A stretch of 64,000 nucleotides of DNA from Gloeotrichia echinulata CP02 (GTDB lineage Bacteria > Cyanobacteriota > Cyanobacteriia > Cyanobacteriales > Nostocaceae). Under the pieces are notes generated by a model. It did not search any database and was not told the DNA's origin. It worked only from the letters and a program-made list of their open reading frames with translations. Shown here piece by piece: positions 1 through 8,685 of the stretch (its first letter is position 1; the number at the start of each line of letters is the position of its first letter). The position numbers and the translations under genes are program-made. Location: NCBI GenBank assembly GCA_038087035.1, contig CP051187.1:5027001-5091000 (forward strand). The letters run 5' to 3'.

Positions 1-738
1 AGACCTCTAGCTCAAGAGTTACAAAAGAGAAATTATCGTGTTTGGTATGATGAATTTTCTCTAAAACTCGGAGATAGCCTACGTAGTTCAATCGATAAAG
101 GTCTTAGCAATTCTAAATATGGAATTGTTGTACTCAGTCATAATTTTTTTAAAAAAGTATGGACTGAGAAAGAACTAAATGGACTGAATGCAAAGGAAAT
201 TACAGGGGTAAAAAGTATACTGCCTCTTTGGCATAATGTATCGTATAAAGACATTGTGCATTACTCTCCTACTCTTGCTGATAGAGTCGGAGTTAAGACT
301 TCCGAAGGTTTGAGTTCTGTTGTTAGCAAAATAGTTGAAGTTATTGATCCATCGCAGTCAAATTCTAATCATGTTGATGATGATTCAAAACATTCAGTTA
401 TTGATGATTATAATTCAACACAAAATGCAGCTACATTTAGCGCAGTTGTTGACGCTTTAGTTGATACAAATACTATTAGATTGGATTATATCTCGCTAAA
501 TTTTTGGAATCCTACAAATTTAATTATGGGTCTTGTCAATTTAAAACTTCAAATTAATCAGAACACCCCTATTATCAAACGTGTTCATATAGGTAAACAC
601 AAATTATTGAGTCAATTTACTTGTATGAAATACGGGAGAACTAGAATAGCTGAGATTACTGTTGATATAAAATTAAGCGAAGTCAACTATTTTTTGAAAG
701 TAGATGGTAAAGAATATAAATTACTTAGAGATTGTTAA
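1..738 (+). CDS. TIR-domain protein (5' end outside window)
   Basis: The open frame runs in from position 1 without an interruption before codon 86, so the first in-frame ATG at 256 is internal. Visible residues 1-110 look like a TIR domain lacking its first strand and loop: a YRVWYDE strand, an 'SSIDKGLSNSKYGIVVLS' helix/strand, then 'WTEKELNGL' with the Glu position that is catalytic in NAD-cleaving TIRs. A later region of about 110 residues is unrecognised and may be a sensor or interaction domain. TIR proteins of bacteria are often NADase effectors in antiphage systems. That role is inferred here from family knowledge only. It is cargo of the nifK element. Confidence 0.75.
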   Translation, partial: RPLAQELQKRNYRVWYDEFSLKLGDSLRSSIDKGLSNSKYGIVVLSHNFFKKVWTEKELNGLNAKEITGVKSILPLWHNVSYKDIVHYSPTLADRVGVKTSEGLSSVVSKIVEVIDPSQSNSNHVDDDSKHSVIDDYNSTQNAATFSAVVDALVDTNTIRLDYISLNFWNPTNLIMGLVNLKLQINQNTPIIKRVHIGKHKLLSQFTCMKYGRTRIAEITVDIKLSEVNYFLKVDGKEYKLLRDC

Positions 739-826
739 AAACATAATTAAAGATAACATAATTTGCTTATATTTTTGCTGGGATATGTCTGCTAACTGGA
801 AATGATTTAAAATAAGGTAAGAGTTT

Positions 827-1315
827 ATGATGTCTAAGAATAATAGCTGCATAACTAAAAGAAGAAAATTTTTGACAATGTTTTTGGGAACAACTATTGG
901 CTTTTCAATTTCTTTTCTAAAGAATATTAATAGTGTAATTGCACAAAAGATACTATGGAATTATCTATTTTCACTTTCCCTTCCGGCGAGTGGTTTAATT
1001 CTAGCAGCTTTTGTAAAGTTGTCATTTAAGCAATCAAATAAACAAAGTAAACTTAGCAAAGCTCAGTTTAAGTATGAAATTGAAATTGATGAGCCCCCTT
1101 TGGATACTAATACCAATTTCGATATTGAGTTCGATATTGACATAGAAGATGAGAATGGTAATAGACTAAGCGGGACGACAGTAAGAACAACAATCTCTCT
1201 CAACGAGACAAAATATTGGAGTTATAAATATACTTGGAAGGGTAATGCTTATAATTCTCCTCTTTATTTAGTTATCACATCAGGTGATGAGCAGGAAAGA
1301 AAACAATTTTATTAG
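827..1315 (+). CDS. Hypothetical membrane-anchored protein
   Basis: Encodes 162 residues. A basic N-terminus (KRRK) precedes a hydrophobic stretch at about residues 15-35 and a second at about 45-63. An acidic, Thr/Ser-rich region of about 95 residues follows with beta-like alternation. The start could be the first or second Met (827 or 830). It lies 88 bp after the TIR gene on the same strand, so the two may be co-expressed and the protein could be a partner or membrane anchor. No family was recognised. Confidence 0.5.
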   Translation: MMSKNNSCITKRRKFLTMFLGTTIGFSISFLKNINSVIAQKILWNYLFSLSLPASGLILAAFVKLSFKQSNKQSKLSKAQFKYEIEIDEPPLDTNTNFDIEFDIDIEDENGNRLSGTTVRTTISLNETKYWSYKYTWKGNAYNSPLYLVITSGDEQERKQFY

Positions 1316-1614
1316 CAATATATTAGAAATCGTAAAATTTATTATTTCAAATCTTTCCATCACAATTTGCTAGAACAAATGGCTCTACCACTGTATTTAA
1401 CCACTGAGTAACAGGTAGTTACTCAAACCGTGTTGTTACGTACTTCAAACCACTCGCTTTAGTAAAAATAACTAACGCCAGATGTCAACATTAGCCAAGT
1501 GGACAACTTATAAATCGCCATTTGGTCTAGGGCGTGTTTTCAAACTGGTTGTATCCTAAGAAATAGGCGATTGACTCCGGCAGTGCGCTTCGCGCAATCG
1601 CAGGCAGGGTTGTA

Positions 1615-2055
1615 TTGATGAATAGAGGAGACTTGAGTAACGAACACTGGGACAAGTTAAAACCGCTACTTCCACCAACGAAGCCTCCAACAGGTAAGCC
1701 AAATAGCGTGCTGGTGGAAAAACGGATTTTATCGCTACCAACGATTTATCTCAAGACTCAACTTCCATTGTGCAAAAAGTGTGTAAGGTGCGTTGGAAGA
1801 TTGAGAAGTTACCCTTCGGAAAGGCTTTGCCAACATCAAGAAATAAAACAATTGACTGGTATTGAATCATGTCAATGTCGCAAAGGTCGGATTCAAAGAA
1901 ACCATATTGCCTGCGCTATTTTGGTCTGGCTTAGACTAAAAAATTTAGCTTATAAAAGTGATCAAAAAATTTATCAAATCAAGCATGGATTGTTGTCAAA
2001 TTATTTAATTCAACACAGAAAAACAAGGAACATGGACATGGGTGGCTCTCAATGA
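1615..2055 (+). pseudogene. Chimeric transposase debris (two IS fragments)
   Basis: The first 30 residues ('NEHWDKLKPLLPP') resemble the N-terminus of IS5-family transposases. From about residue 80 the frame changes to a different transposase C-terminus ('EIKQLTGIESCQCRKGRI', then 'IYQIKHGLLSNYLI'), which resembles IS4/IS701-type enzymes. The catalytic core of neither enzyme is present. Past the stop, another frame (about 2017-2218) reads as an unrelated C-terminal fragment ending in a stop. The locus is therefore layered IS relics, not a functional gene. Family assignment is from memory of motifs and only moderately sure. Confidence 0.6.
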
Positions 2056-2333
2056 ATGGTTGCAAGGAAATCCACTTTTATTAGCAGAGATACCACCAGA
2101 ATTGCGATCGCAAGAGTCGAACCTAGAAGTAAGCGATCGCCTACGTCAATTATCCACCGCCCTAAAAAATACTCCCATACAGGAAATGCGGTCAAGCCCT
2201 GTGCTGCTTGAAGTCTAACCTATGTCAGGATGCCATGATATATGTGCCATTACCATAGTGAGCAGAACAATGAAGCGCGATCGCAGAATATTGGTAGATG
2301 CTACCCCATTGATGTAAAATTGCTATACCTGCA

Positions 2334-2483
2334 CTAAGCAACTTTTTGAGATTTACGCTTGGTTCTGCTTGTTTGCCGTGGTTGCACCTGATGCATCTGC
2401 GCTCTTTGCAGTTCGAGTTCACGTTGTTCAAATTCAACTACTGTTCGTGCGACTAATTCGGCTAGTGTTTCACGTCGTTTCAT
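2334..2483 (-). CDS. Small basic protein, related to one beside xisF
   Basis: Encodes 49 residues starting MKRRETLAEL and ending in a Lys/Arg-rich tail (TKRKSQKVA). The central helix 'RTVVEFEQRELELQ' matches 'RTVLEWEKRKAELQ' of the small protein at 32038-32166 in the fdxN element. Both end in a basic tail. Conservation of such a short gene in two nif elements suggests it is real, perhaps DNA-binding or a recombination accessory factor, but that is only inference. It sits about 260 bp from the nifK junction. Confidence 0.5.
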   Translation of the reverse strand: MKRRETLAELVARTVVEFEQRELELQRAQMHQVQPRQTSRTKRKSQKVA

Positions 2484-2729
2484 TTGTAGCGGCTCCATCA
2501 TTACTTTCATTCATAGCTAGCCGGCTAAAATTTTCTGTTATCTGTGAGCTTTTTATTGCGCTTCCCCTGTCAGACAATTTTGGATACTTCTCTACGTAGC
2601 CTTCGGCGTCGTAGACAGAGGCTACGCCAACGACTTAAGAGCGGGACGCTGCGCGTAGCTTGTTTCCACGTAGTGGTACGCTCAGTACAAGTTTTGGATT
2701 TTGGATTGACCCCACTGATAAATCCCCAT

Positions 2730-4034
2730 TTATCCTGATAGCAAACACATTAGAGAACGCAAGTGCCACAAGTCTTTACCACCCCAGATTTTTGCATCCT
2801 TACCGAAGGGGCTAGAATCTAGCAATGCTTGCAGTTCTTTCTCAAATACGTCGTTGGAGTTGTGAACCACAATGTGTACAGGTTCAGCACCCAATTCCAG
2901 CATGAAGCCAACTACGCTGTAAACTAGATCGGGATCGCCGTAGATAGCGAAGCGCTTGCCATGAACCCAAGCATGGGAGTCAGTCATGGCGTCAACTGCG
3001 CGACCGCGTTCGATTTCTAGTTGTTCAGGAATGGGCTGACCACTCAATTCGCTGAGTTTGAGCAGGAATTCGTCAGTAGCCTTGATACCCCAAGGACGAG
3101 AAACTACAACATCTTGTTGCCATTCTTTGGCGATGTAGTCACGGGTCTTGGGTGTAGAGTGAGCTTGCATCACAACTGTAGCTTTAGCATTAATTGCATC
3201 TGCAGCTTCTTCTAACTTAGTACCACCTGGGTACATATCAAATTCACCAGTGTTAGGTGCATCTAGATAGTCGCTGTTATCAGACAGAATGGTGTAGTCA
3301 ATGCCGAACAGAGACGCAATGCGCTTAACTTCCCGGATGTTTTCAACGTAGGTGTCAAAACCGGAGATGAAGTTAATTTTACCGTTGCTGGTGGATTTCT
3401 TCTTACCTGCAGTCAAGGTAGTCAGAATCCCCTTCATCATGTTGTCGTAGCCAGTGATGTGGGAACCAACGAAGCTAGGAGTGTGAGCAAAGGGAACTGG
3501 GAAATCTTGAGGAACTGAACCTGCGTTCTTAGCGTTGTTAATGAAGGCTTGCAAGTCATCCCCAATAACCTCAGCCATACAGGTGGTGCAAACAGCAATC
3601 ATCTTTGGCTTGTAGAGCTGGTAAGAGTTCGCCAAGCCATCAATCATGTTTTGCAGACCACCGAACACCGCTGCGTCTTCAGTCATGGAAGAAGACACAC
3701 CAGAGAATGGCTCTTTGTAGTGACGGGTTAAGTGGGTACGGAAGTAAGCCACACAACCTTGAGAACCTTGAACGAAAGGTAAAGTACCTTCAAAACCCAC
3801 AGCAGCAAACATTGCGCCCAAAGGTTGACAACCTTTAGCAGGGTTAACGGTCAAAGCTTCACGAGCGAAGTTCTTTTCACGATACTCCCAACTCTTGGTC
3901 CATTCTGCAACCCGCTTTACTTCTTCGGGGTCGTGACCGTTTTCAAATTCCTTTTTGTTTTGGAATAATTGTTGGTATTCCGGCTGGTGGAATAGTTCGA
4001 CGTGATCTTGAATTTTATCTGGATTCTGAGGCAT
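2730..4034 (-). CDS. nifK: Nitrogenase MoFe protein beta subunit, N-terminal part, interrupted
   Basis: NifK forms the alpha2-beta2 MoFe protein with NifD and shares the P-cluster. Seen here are the P-cluster cysteine contexts 'NPAKGCQPLGAMFA', 'GSQGCVAYFR' and 'TTCMAEVIGDD'. The start at 4034 (MPQNPDK) is chosen because it matches the usual NifK N-terminus; the open frame extends 41 codons further upstream without homology. About 430 NifK codons are present. Homology ends at about 2748 and the frame reads 18 bp into inserted DNA before a stop, leaving the last 75 or so residues outside the window. nifD lies 241 bp upstream on the same strand, so nifHDK transcription is likely. A functional subunit requires excision of the element. 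Confidence 0.93.
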   Translation of the reverse strand: MPQNPDKIQDHVELFHQPEYQQLFQNKKEFENGHDPEEVKRVAEWTKSWEYREKNFAREALTVNPAKGCQPLGAMFAAVGFEGTLPFVQGSQGCVAYFRTHLTRHYKEPFSGVSSSMTEDAAVFGGLQNMIDGLANSYQLYKPKMIAVCTTCMAEVIGDDLQAFINNAKNAGSVPQDFPVPFAHTPSFVGSHITGYDNMMKGILTTLTAGKKKSTSNGKINFISGFDTYVENIREVKRIASLFGIDYTILSDNSDYLDAPNTGEFDMYPGGTKLEEAADAINAKATVVMQAHSTPKTRDYIAKEWQQDVVVSRPWGIKATDEFLLKLSELSGQPIPEQLEIERGRAVDAMTDSHAWVHGKRFAIYGDPDLVYSVVGFMLELGAEPVHIVVHNSNDVFEKELQALLDSSPFGKDAKIWGGKDLWHLRSLMCLLSG

Positions 4035-4275
4035 TTCTGGATCTCCAAGCTGGCTATAATTTCTAGAGGCGCGGGAATCCCGGCCTGAGGAGGAATGAGA
4101 ATTCGTGGTAGATATGGGTAACGAGAGTTGGGAGTGGAGATTGGGAATTTGACTCAAAACTCAAAATGCAAAAAGCAAAATTCCATTTTGAATTTTTAAT
4201 TTTGAATTTTGAATTCCCAACTTCCCCCTGGGGTTTTAGCCCCAGGCTATCCCTATTTATTTTTTTCCCGTTTCC

Positions 4276-4424
4276 TTAGACTGCAGCTTTAGCCTTAGCT
4301 TTAGCTTGAGCCTTCTTATTCCAGGGAGCGCCAATTAATCCCCAGGTTGGGCTATTGAGCGCCAAATCCATGTCACGAGCGAAGATAGCAAAGCCGTCGT
4401 AACCGTGGTAAGGACCGGAGTAAT
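4276..4424 (-). CDS. nifD: Nitrogenase MoFe alpha subunit, 3' segment
   Basis: The reverse strand encodes the NifD C-terminus beginning 'SGPYHGYDGFAIFARDMDLA' and ending in an Ala/Lys-rich tail before TAA at 4276-4278. It is too short to stand out as an open frame. It joins the middle segment (14816-15401) at the shared repeat CGGAGTAAT. Adding 792, 571 and 140 nt from the three segments, with one repeat copy each, gives 1503 nt, exactly 501 codons. The tail is repetitive (alternating Ala-Lys), as often seen at cyanobacterial NifD C-termini. Confidence 0.92.
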
Positions 4425-4515
4425 TCTTTTTATGCTTTAATGGCTTTCAACACTCTAATGTTTGCAGTAAGCAATGTCAGAGATAAACATTGTTTACTGA
4501 TAACACATTTATTTT

Positions 4516-4537
4516 TAGGCTAAACCTAGGCTAAAAA
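4516..4537 (+). repeat. Tandem 11-bp repeat, putative XisA arm site (left)
   Basis: TAGGCTAAACC is followed directly by TAGGCTAAAAA. The pair begins exactly 100 bp after the start of the left core repeat. The nifH element has TAGGGTAAATC-TAGGGTATGAA at exactly the same offset from its own left core. I infer a recombinase or directionality-factor binding site. Confidence 0.6.
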
Positions 4538-4778
4538 CACAGCGATATAGCAGGGGACTGGGGACTCGGGACTGGGGACTGGGGACTGGGGACTGGGTTA
4601 CAAGTCTGATTGTGTCTAGGTTTTATCATCAGTTAATGTCCTAAGCACTTTGGCGGTTGCTATACATAACCAGGGTCAAGACAAATATCAATAAGGTTTT
4701 GCAGACTTAGAGCCTGTCTCATCTACCGACGGCAGTTTTCTTGGCTCAAGTCTGCAAGCACACCAGCAAAGAGAACAC

Positions 4779-6080
4779 ATGAGAGCAAAAATATTACAGG
4801 AATTAGAACAGATAAATCTGCGGTTGAAGTCTGCAAAGGCAAAGGTAACAATTCGCGAATCAAATGGCAGTCTGCAATTGCGGGCGACGTTACCAATTAA
4901 ACCAGGAGACACGGACAAAAATGCCACTGGGAGAAAGCAATACAATCTCAGTTTAAATATTCCCGCCAACTTGGATGGACTGAAGACCGCTGAGGAAGAA
5001 GCTTATGAATTAGGCAAATTAATTGCCCGCAAAACCTTTGAATGGAATGATAAGTATTTAGGAAATGAAGCAATTAAAAAAGATTTACAAACCATAGGCG
5101 AATTACTCGAAAATTTTGCCGAAGAGTATTTTAAGACTCACAAACGCACAACCAAAAGCGAGCATACTTTTTTCTATTATTTTTCCCGCACTAAGCGATT
5201 TACCAACCCCAAAGATTTCGCGACGGCGGAAAATCTGATTAGTTCAATTGAAAAAATCGATAAAGAATGGGCGAGATATAATGCAGCTAGAGCCATATCA
5301 GCCTTTTGCTTTACATTCAAAATTGACATTGACTTATCTAAATATTCCAAAATGCCGGCAAATAATGCCCGTAATATACCGACGGATGCGGACATATCTG
5401 TAGGAATTCTCAAGTTTGAAGATTACTTGAATAACCGAGGAAATCAAGTTAATCAAGATGTGAAAGATAGCTGGCAACTTTGGCGCTGGACTTATGGCAT
5501 GTTAGCAGTTTTTGGTTTACGTCCACGGGAACTATTTATTAATCCTGATATTGATTGGTGGTTAAGCAAAGAGAATATAGATTTAACTTGGAAAGTCCAT
5601 AAAGATTGCAAAACTGGCGAAAGGCAAGCGTTACCATTATATAAACAATGGATTGAGGAATTTGATTTGACAAATCCGAAATATTTAGAGATGTTGGGTA
5701 TAGCAATCAGGAAAAAAGATAATACCAATCATGCAGAAATAACGGCATTAACACAGCGAGTTAGTTGGTGGTTTCGGAAAATAGGTGTAGATTTTAAGCC
5801 TTATGATTTACGTCATGCTTGGGCAATTCGGGCGCATATTTTGGGAATTCCCATTAAAGCGGCGGCGGATAATTTGGGGCATAGTGTGCAGGTGCATACT
5901 CAAACTTATCAGCGTTGGTTTTCGTTAGATATGCGAAAGTTAGCGATTAATCAGGCTTTGAATAAGCGGGATGAAGTTGAGTTAATTAGGGAGGAGAATG
6001 GGAAGTTGAGGAGGGAGAATGAAAGGTTGAGGATGGAAGTTGAGAAGTTGAGAATGGAGATGGTTTATAAGCAGAGTTGA
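4779..6080 (+). CDS. xisA: XisA tyrosine recombinase (N-terminally shortened)
   Basis: Site-specific tyrosine recombinase expected to excise the nifD element during heterocyst differentiation. The catalytic region is visible: Arg in 'FGLRPRELF', the HxxR box in 'YDLRHAWAIRAH', 'LGHSVQVHTQTYQRWF' with the nucleophile Tyr, then a leucine-zipper-like tail of Glu/Arg heptads. It is 433 residues from the ATG at 4779. In the same frame upstream (4695-4778) the DNA still encodes the N-terminal extension shared with the nifH-element paralogue, but TAA at 4692-4694 blocks it and the likely original start reads ATA at 4662. Only CTG is available as an alternative start between the stop and 4779. Whether the shortened enzyme works is unknown. 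Confidence 0.9.
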   Translation: MRAKILQELEQINLRLKSAKAKVTIRESNGSLQLRATLPIKPGDTDKNATGRKQYNLSLNIPANLDGLKTAEEEAYELGKLIARKTFEWNDKYLGNEAIKKDLQTIGELLENFAEEYFKTHKRTTKSEHTFFYYFSRTKRFTNPKDFATAENLISSIEKIDKEWARYNAARAISAFCFTFKIDIDLSKYSKMPANNARNIPTDADISVGILKFEDYLNNRGNQVNQDVKDSWQLWRWTYGMLAVFGLRPRELFINPDIDWWLSKENIDLTWKVHKDCKTGERQALPLYKQWIEEFDLTNPKYLEMLGIAIRKKDNTNHAEITALTQRVSWWFRKIGVDFKPYDLRHAWAIRAHILGIPIKAAADNLGHSVQVHTQTYQRWFSLDMRKLAINQALNKRDEVELIREENGKLRRENERLRMEVEKLRMEMVYKQS

Positions 6081-6178
6081 ATTGAATCTGAAAATTGATG
6101 TGGTGTGTTTACTCTTTGTGACAACACACCCTACCTTTGATTTGGTATGATTTATTAATTAACCTTGGAGGATAACTT

Positions 6179-6508
6179 ATGCAAATAATCATTGAACTTC
6201 CCGACGATATCGCAAATCAATTACAAGTGCAACCCACCAACATTTCCCGCAGAATTCTAGAACTCATCGCAGCGGATAATTATCGCCAAGGTCGTATTGG
6301 AGCCGCCGAAGTCCACCGAATGCTGAACTTTTCTTCTCGATGGGAAACCTATGAATTCCTCAAAGGTGAACAAGCTTATTTGGCCTACACTGAAGAAGAC
6401 CTAGAACAAGATATTCAAGCAATCCGTAACCTAACAGTGCGATCTCATCTCTGGTCCACTACTACCCCAATCGAACGGGGTAAAATGAAAGACGCAAATG
6501 AATGGTAA
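6179..6508 (+). CDS. UPF0175-family antitoxin-like protein
   Basis: Encodes 109 residues: an N-terminal 'IIIELPDDIANQL' segment and 'AAEVHRMLNFSSRWETYEFL', a helix-turn-helix-like part typical of UPF0175 proteins. These usually precede a DUF3368 (PIN-like) toxin. No toxin follows within 110 bp; the next gene is an ATPase, so this one looks orphaned. A GGAGG-type ribosome site (ttggagg) lies just before the ATG. The C-terminal 25 residues may be divergent or altered by the loss of the partner. Confidence 0.65.
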   Translation: MQIIIELPDDIANQLQVQPTNISRRILELIAADNYRQGRIGAAEVHRMLNFSSRWETYEFLKGEQAYLAYTEEDLEQDIQAIRNLTVRSHLWSTTTPIERGKMKDANEW

Positions 6509-6621
6509 AGTAGATTTGGATACTTTTGTGAAGAAAATAGTTAAACAGATTGCCCAGATTTACTAATAAACTGCTTAAATCAAAGAAGGTTACTTTTAGA
6601 TAGAAGGATGTCAACAATCAA

Positions 6622-7761
6622 ATGCTAGAAAAGGTAATACTTCATAATTATAAAAGTCATAAATATACAGAACTTAATTTTGATGGCTCCCGATTGCATG
6701 GACTCGTAGGAAAAAATAGTGCTGGTAAGACATCAGTATTACAAGCATTGCATAATCTCAGTAGACTTGCTGGACTTGATTCATCATTTGCCAGAATATT
6801 TCAGTATGACAAATCTCCTCAATTCATTACAACAATTGGGAAACAAAATATGTCTGTTACTGCGAGTGGTTTTTGGGGATTTAGACATTCCCAATATTGG
6901 CAAGCTGCTTATAGTTGGCAGTATCAAAACAATGATTATTGGCAGCCGACAGCATCATGGAATATGAATGAAAGGCAAAATTATTCAGAAGGATGGACAA
7001 GTTCTTTAAGTGATTCTCCAGATATAATCCGTAAATCTTTAAGGCATACTGTTTACCTAAAGTTAGTAGCAAGCAATCTCGCCAAAGCAGCTTATAGCGA
7101 TGAAGAGACACCAAGAGTTGAGTTTGATGGTTCGTTATTAGCACCTACTTTAGATTTTTTGCGTAATGAAGCTCCAGACAAATTTGAATTAATAGGGGCT
7201 AAATTGAGTAAAATTGTGCCAAATGTACGAAGAATTGGAATAAAAAGAGCAAAAGTTCCACTAGTCCGCAAACGTTTAATAGAAGTTGATGGTAAATCTA
7301 TTTCTTATGACGAAAGTCAGGAAATGACAGGGCAAGAAGTTATATTAGACATGAATACAGGTGAACGTATTCCCGCCCACGCAATTAGCGAAGGAACAAT
7401 TTTAACTTTAGGATTGTTAACTGTGTTGATGAACCCTAATCAACCTAATTTAGTTTTACTAGATGATATAGAACAAGGACTTCATCCCAAAGCACAACGG
7501 GAATTGATGACTGTGTTTAAAGAAATTATTCAAGATAATCCAAATCTGCAAATTATTTTTTCTACTCACTCGCCATATATTATTGATGAGCTTGTTCCTT
7601 CTCAAGTACATATATTAAATAACAGTAATTCAGGGTTCACAATCTCCAAACGCCTGGATGAACATCCTGATGTGGAATGGGCAAAGCAAACCTTAACAAC
7701 TGGTGAGTTTTGGGATGCTGAGGGTGAAGATTGGGTTGTGGAAGGAGAAGGTAGTGATTGA
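6622..7761 (+). CDS. AAA-type (OLD/RecF-like) ATPase
   Basis: Encodes 379 residues. Walker A is 'GLVGKNSAGKTSVLQAL' at about residues 28-44. A long insertion of about 200 residues follows, then an ABC-like signature region 'AISEGTILTLGLL', Walker B 'LVLLDDIEQGLHP' and the H-loop 'IIFSTHSPYIIDEL'. This is the AAA_15/AAA_21 arrangement of ATPases that pair with a nuclease or TOPRIM effector in antiphage modules. It overlaps the next gene by 8 bp, so the two are translationally coupled. A PARIS-like (AriA) or OLD-like sensor is the preferred but unproven interpretation. Confidence 0.8.
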   Translation: MLEKVILHNYKSHKYTELNFDGSRLHGLVGKNSAGKTSVLQALHNLSRLAGLDSSFARIFQYDKSPQFITTIGKQNMSVTASGFWGFRHSQYWQAAYSWQYQNNDYWQPTASWNMNERQNYSEGWTSSLSDSPDIIRKSLRHTVYLKLVASNLAKAAYSDEETPRVEFDGSLLAPTLDFLRNEAPDKFELIGAKLSKIVPNVRRIGIKRAKVPLVRKRLIEVDGKSISYDESQEMTGQEVILDMNTGERIPAHAISEGTILTLGLLTVLMNPNQPNLVLLDDIEQGLHPKAQRELMTVFKEIIQDNPNLQIIFSTHSPYIIDELVPSQVHILNNSNSGFTISKRLDEHPDVEWAKQTLTTGEFWDAEGEDWVVEGEGSD

Positions 7762-8521
7762 GTTCATTGTGATAGTGGAAAGTGGTGCAGATGCACGAAC
7801 GGCTACTAAATTAGCAGAGCGCATTTTGATAGAAAAAGTTGATTGGTTAGAGGATGATAATCTTCAGTATTGTTTTAAGTGGTGTGGTTTACAAGCAGGA
7901 ACCGAATATTCGTGCTGGAAAGACATTAGTAAAATTTTGGAATCATTGGAATTATCAGGTTTAAGATTACCAAGATATCGAGGTCATCATAGTCCTGGTG
8001 TACCGTTAAAAGCTGATGGAGCAGCATCTATCAAGGTTCTTAATTTGATACGTTATTTGCAAAAAACACGACAGATTAGAGCAGTTATTTTGATACGTGA
8101 TTTAGACAATCAACCAGAACGTAGGGAAGGGATTGAACAAGCACGCTTACAACATACGAATCTAGAGTCAAAATTAGAAATTGTTATTGGTGCGGCTGCT
8201 CCAAAACGTGAAGCATGGGTTCTAAATGGGTTTATTCCTTCTAATCAACAAGAGGAACAAATTATAGAAGAAATTAAAACTAAATTGAGTTTTGATCCTT
8301 GCATAGAGTCACACAGACTACGCTCTACTTCACAGGAAGAACCTGATCGAATTAGAAATCCAAAAGTAGTAGTCGAGGTGCTAACGAGCCAAAATATGGA
8401 ACGCGAACAGCAGTGCTGGGAAGAAACAAGTTTAGAACTTTTACGTCAAAGAGGTGTGCATACGGGTTTGAAAGACTATATTTGTGAAGTTGAGCAACGA
8501 TTAGCTCCAATTATTGGGTAA
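7754..8521 (+). CDS. TOPRIM-like partner of the AAA ATPase
   Basis: I choose the GTG at 7754: it follows a strong GAAGGAGAAG site (7741-7750) and overlaps the ATPase stop by 8 bp, whereas the earlier ATG at 7703 lies deep in the upstream gene. The product is 255 residues. It starts 'VIEFIVIVESGADARTATKL', a strand followed by an acidic residue as in TOPRIM folds, and later has 'AVILIRDLDNQPERR' with a conserved-looking Asp-Leu-Asp. This resembles DUF4276/DUF4435-like TOPRIM effectors. With the ATPase it forms a plausible two-gene abortive-infection module. Family assignment is inferred from motif pattern only. Confidence 0.55.
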   Translation: MIEFIVIVESGADARTATKLAERILIEKVDWLEDDNLQYCFKWCGLQAGTEYSCWKDISKILESLELSGLRLPRYRGHHSPGVPLKADGAASIKVLNLIRYLQKTRQIRAVILIRDLDNQPERREGIEQARLQHTNLESKLEIVIGAAAPKREAWVLNGFIPSNQQEEQIIEEIKTKLSFDPCIESHRLRSTSQEEPDRIRNPKVVVEVLTSQNMEREQQCWEETSLELLRQRGVHTGLKDYICEVEQRLAPIIG

Positions 8522-8685
8522 AATTTTTCATATTTCAAAGAAATTAATGCTGACGCACCCTACAGAATATAGTAAGTAGGGTGCGTCAGCTTCGGTAAAT
8601 TTTTTCATCATGAAAAGGAATTAATGCTGAAGCACCCTACCGACTACATAAGCAAGGAATCCTGGACTTTTTCAGCAAGCCCTAA
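8522..8685. repeat. Palindromic intergenic repeat
   Basis: GCTGACGCACCCTAC at about 8549 is mirrored by GTAGGGTGCGTCAGC at about 8577, making a strong hairpin. A partial third copy (GCTGAAGCACCCTACCG) lies at about 8630. The GTAGGGTGCGTCA motif recurs near 26083 and 47163 in other elements, so this is a dispersed palindromic family. It may end transcription of the ATPase operon. Confidence 0.6.

Larger units (their letters stand above)
1..2747. mobile_element. Right-hand part of an element interrupting nifK
   Basis: NifK homology from the right stops abruptly at about 2748, after the residues Arg-Ser-Leu-Met. The NifK C-terminus, roughly 75 residues, is absent from the window, so everything to the left must be inserted DNA running past position 1. 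The segment holds a TIR gene, a hypothetical gene, transposase debris and a small basic-protein gene near the junction. Neither the recombinase nor the second repeat copy is visible. The 11-bp tandem arm sites found in the XisA-type elements of this window are not seen near this junction, so another recombinase class is possible. Confidence 0.85.
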
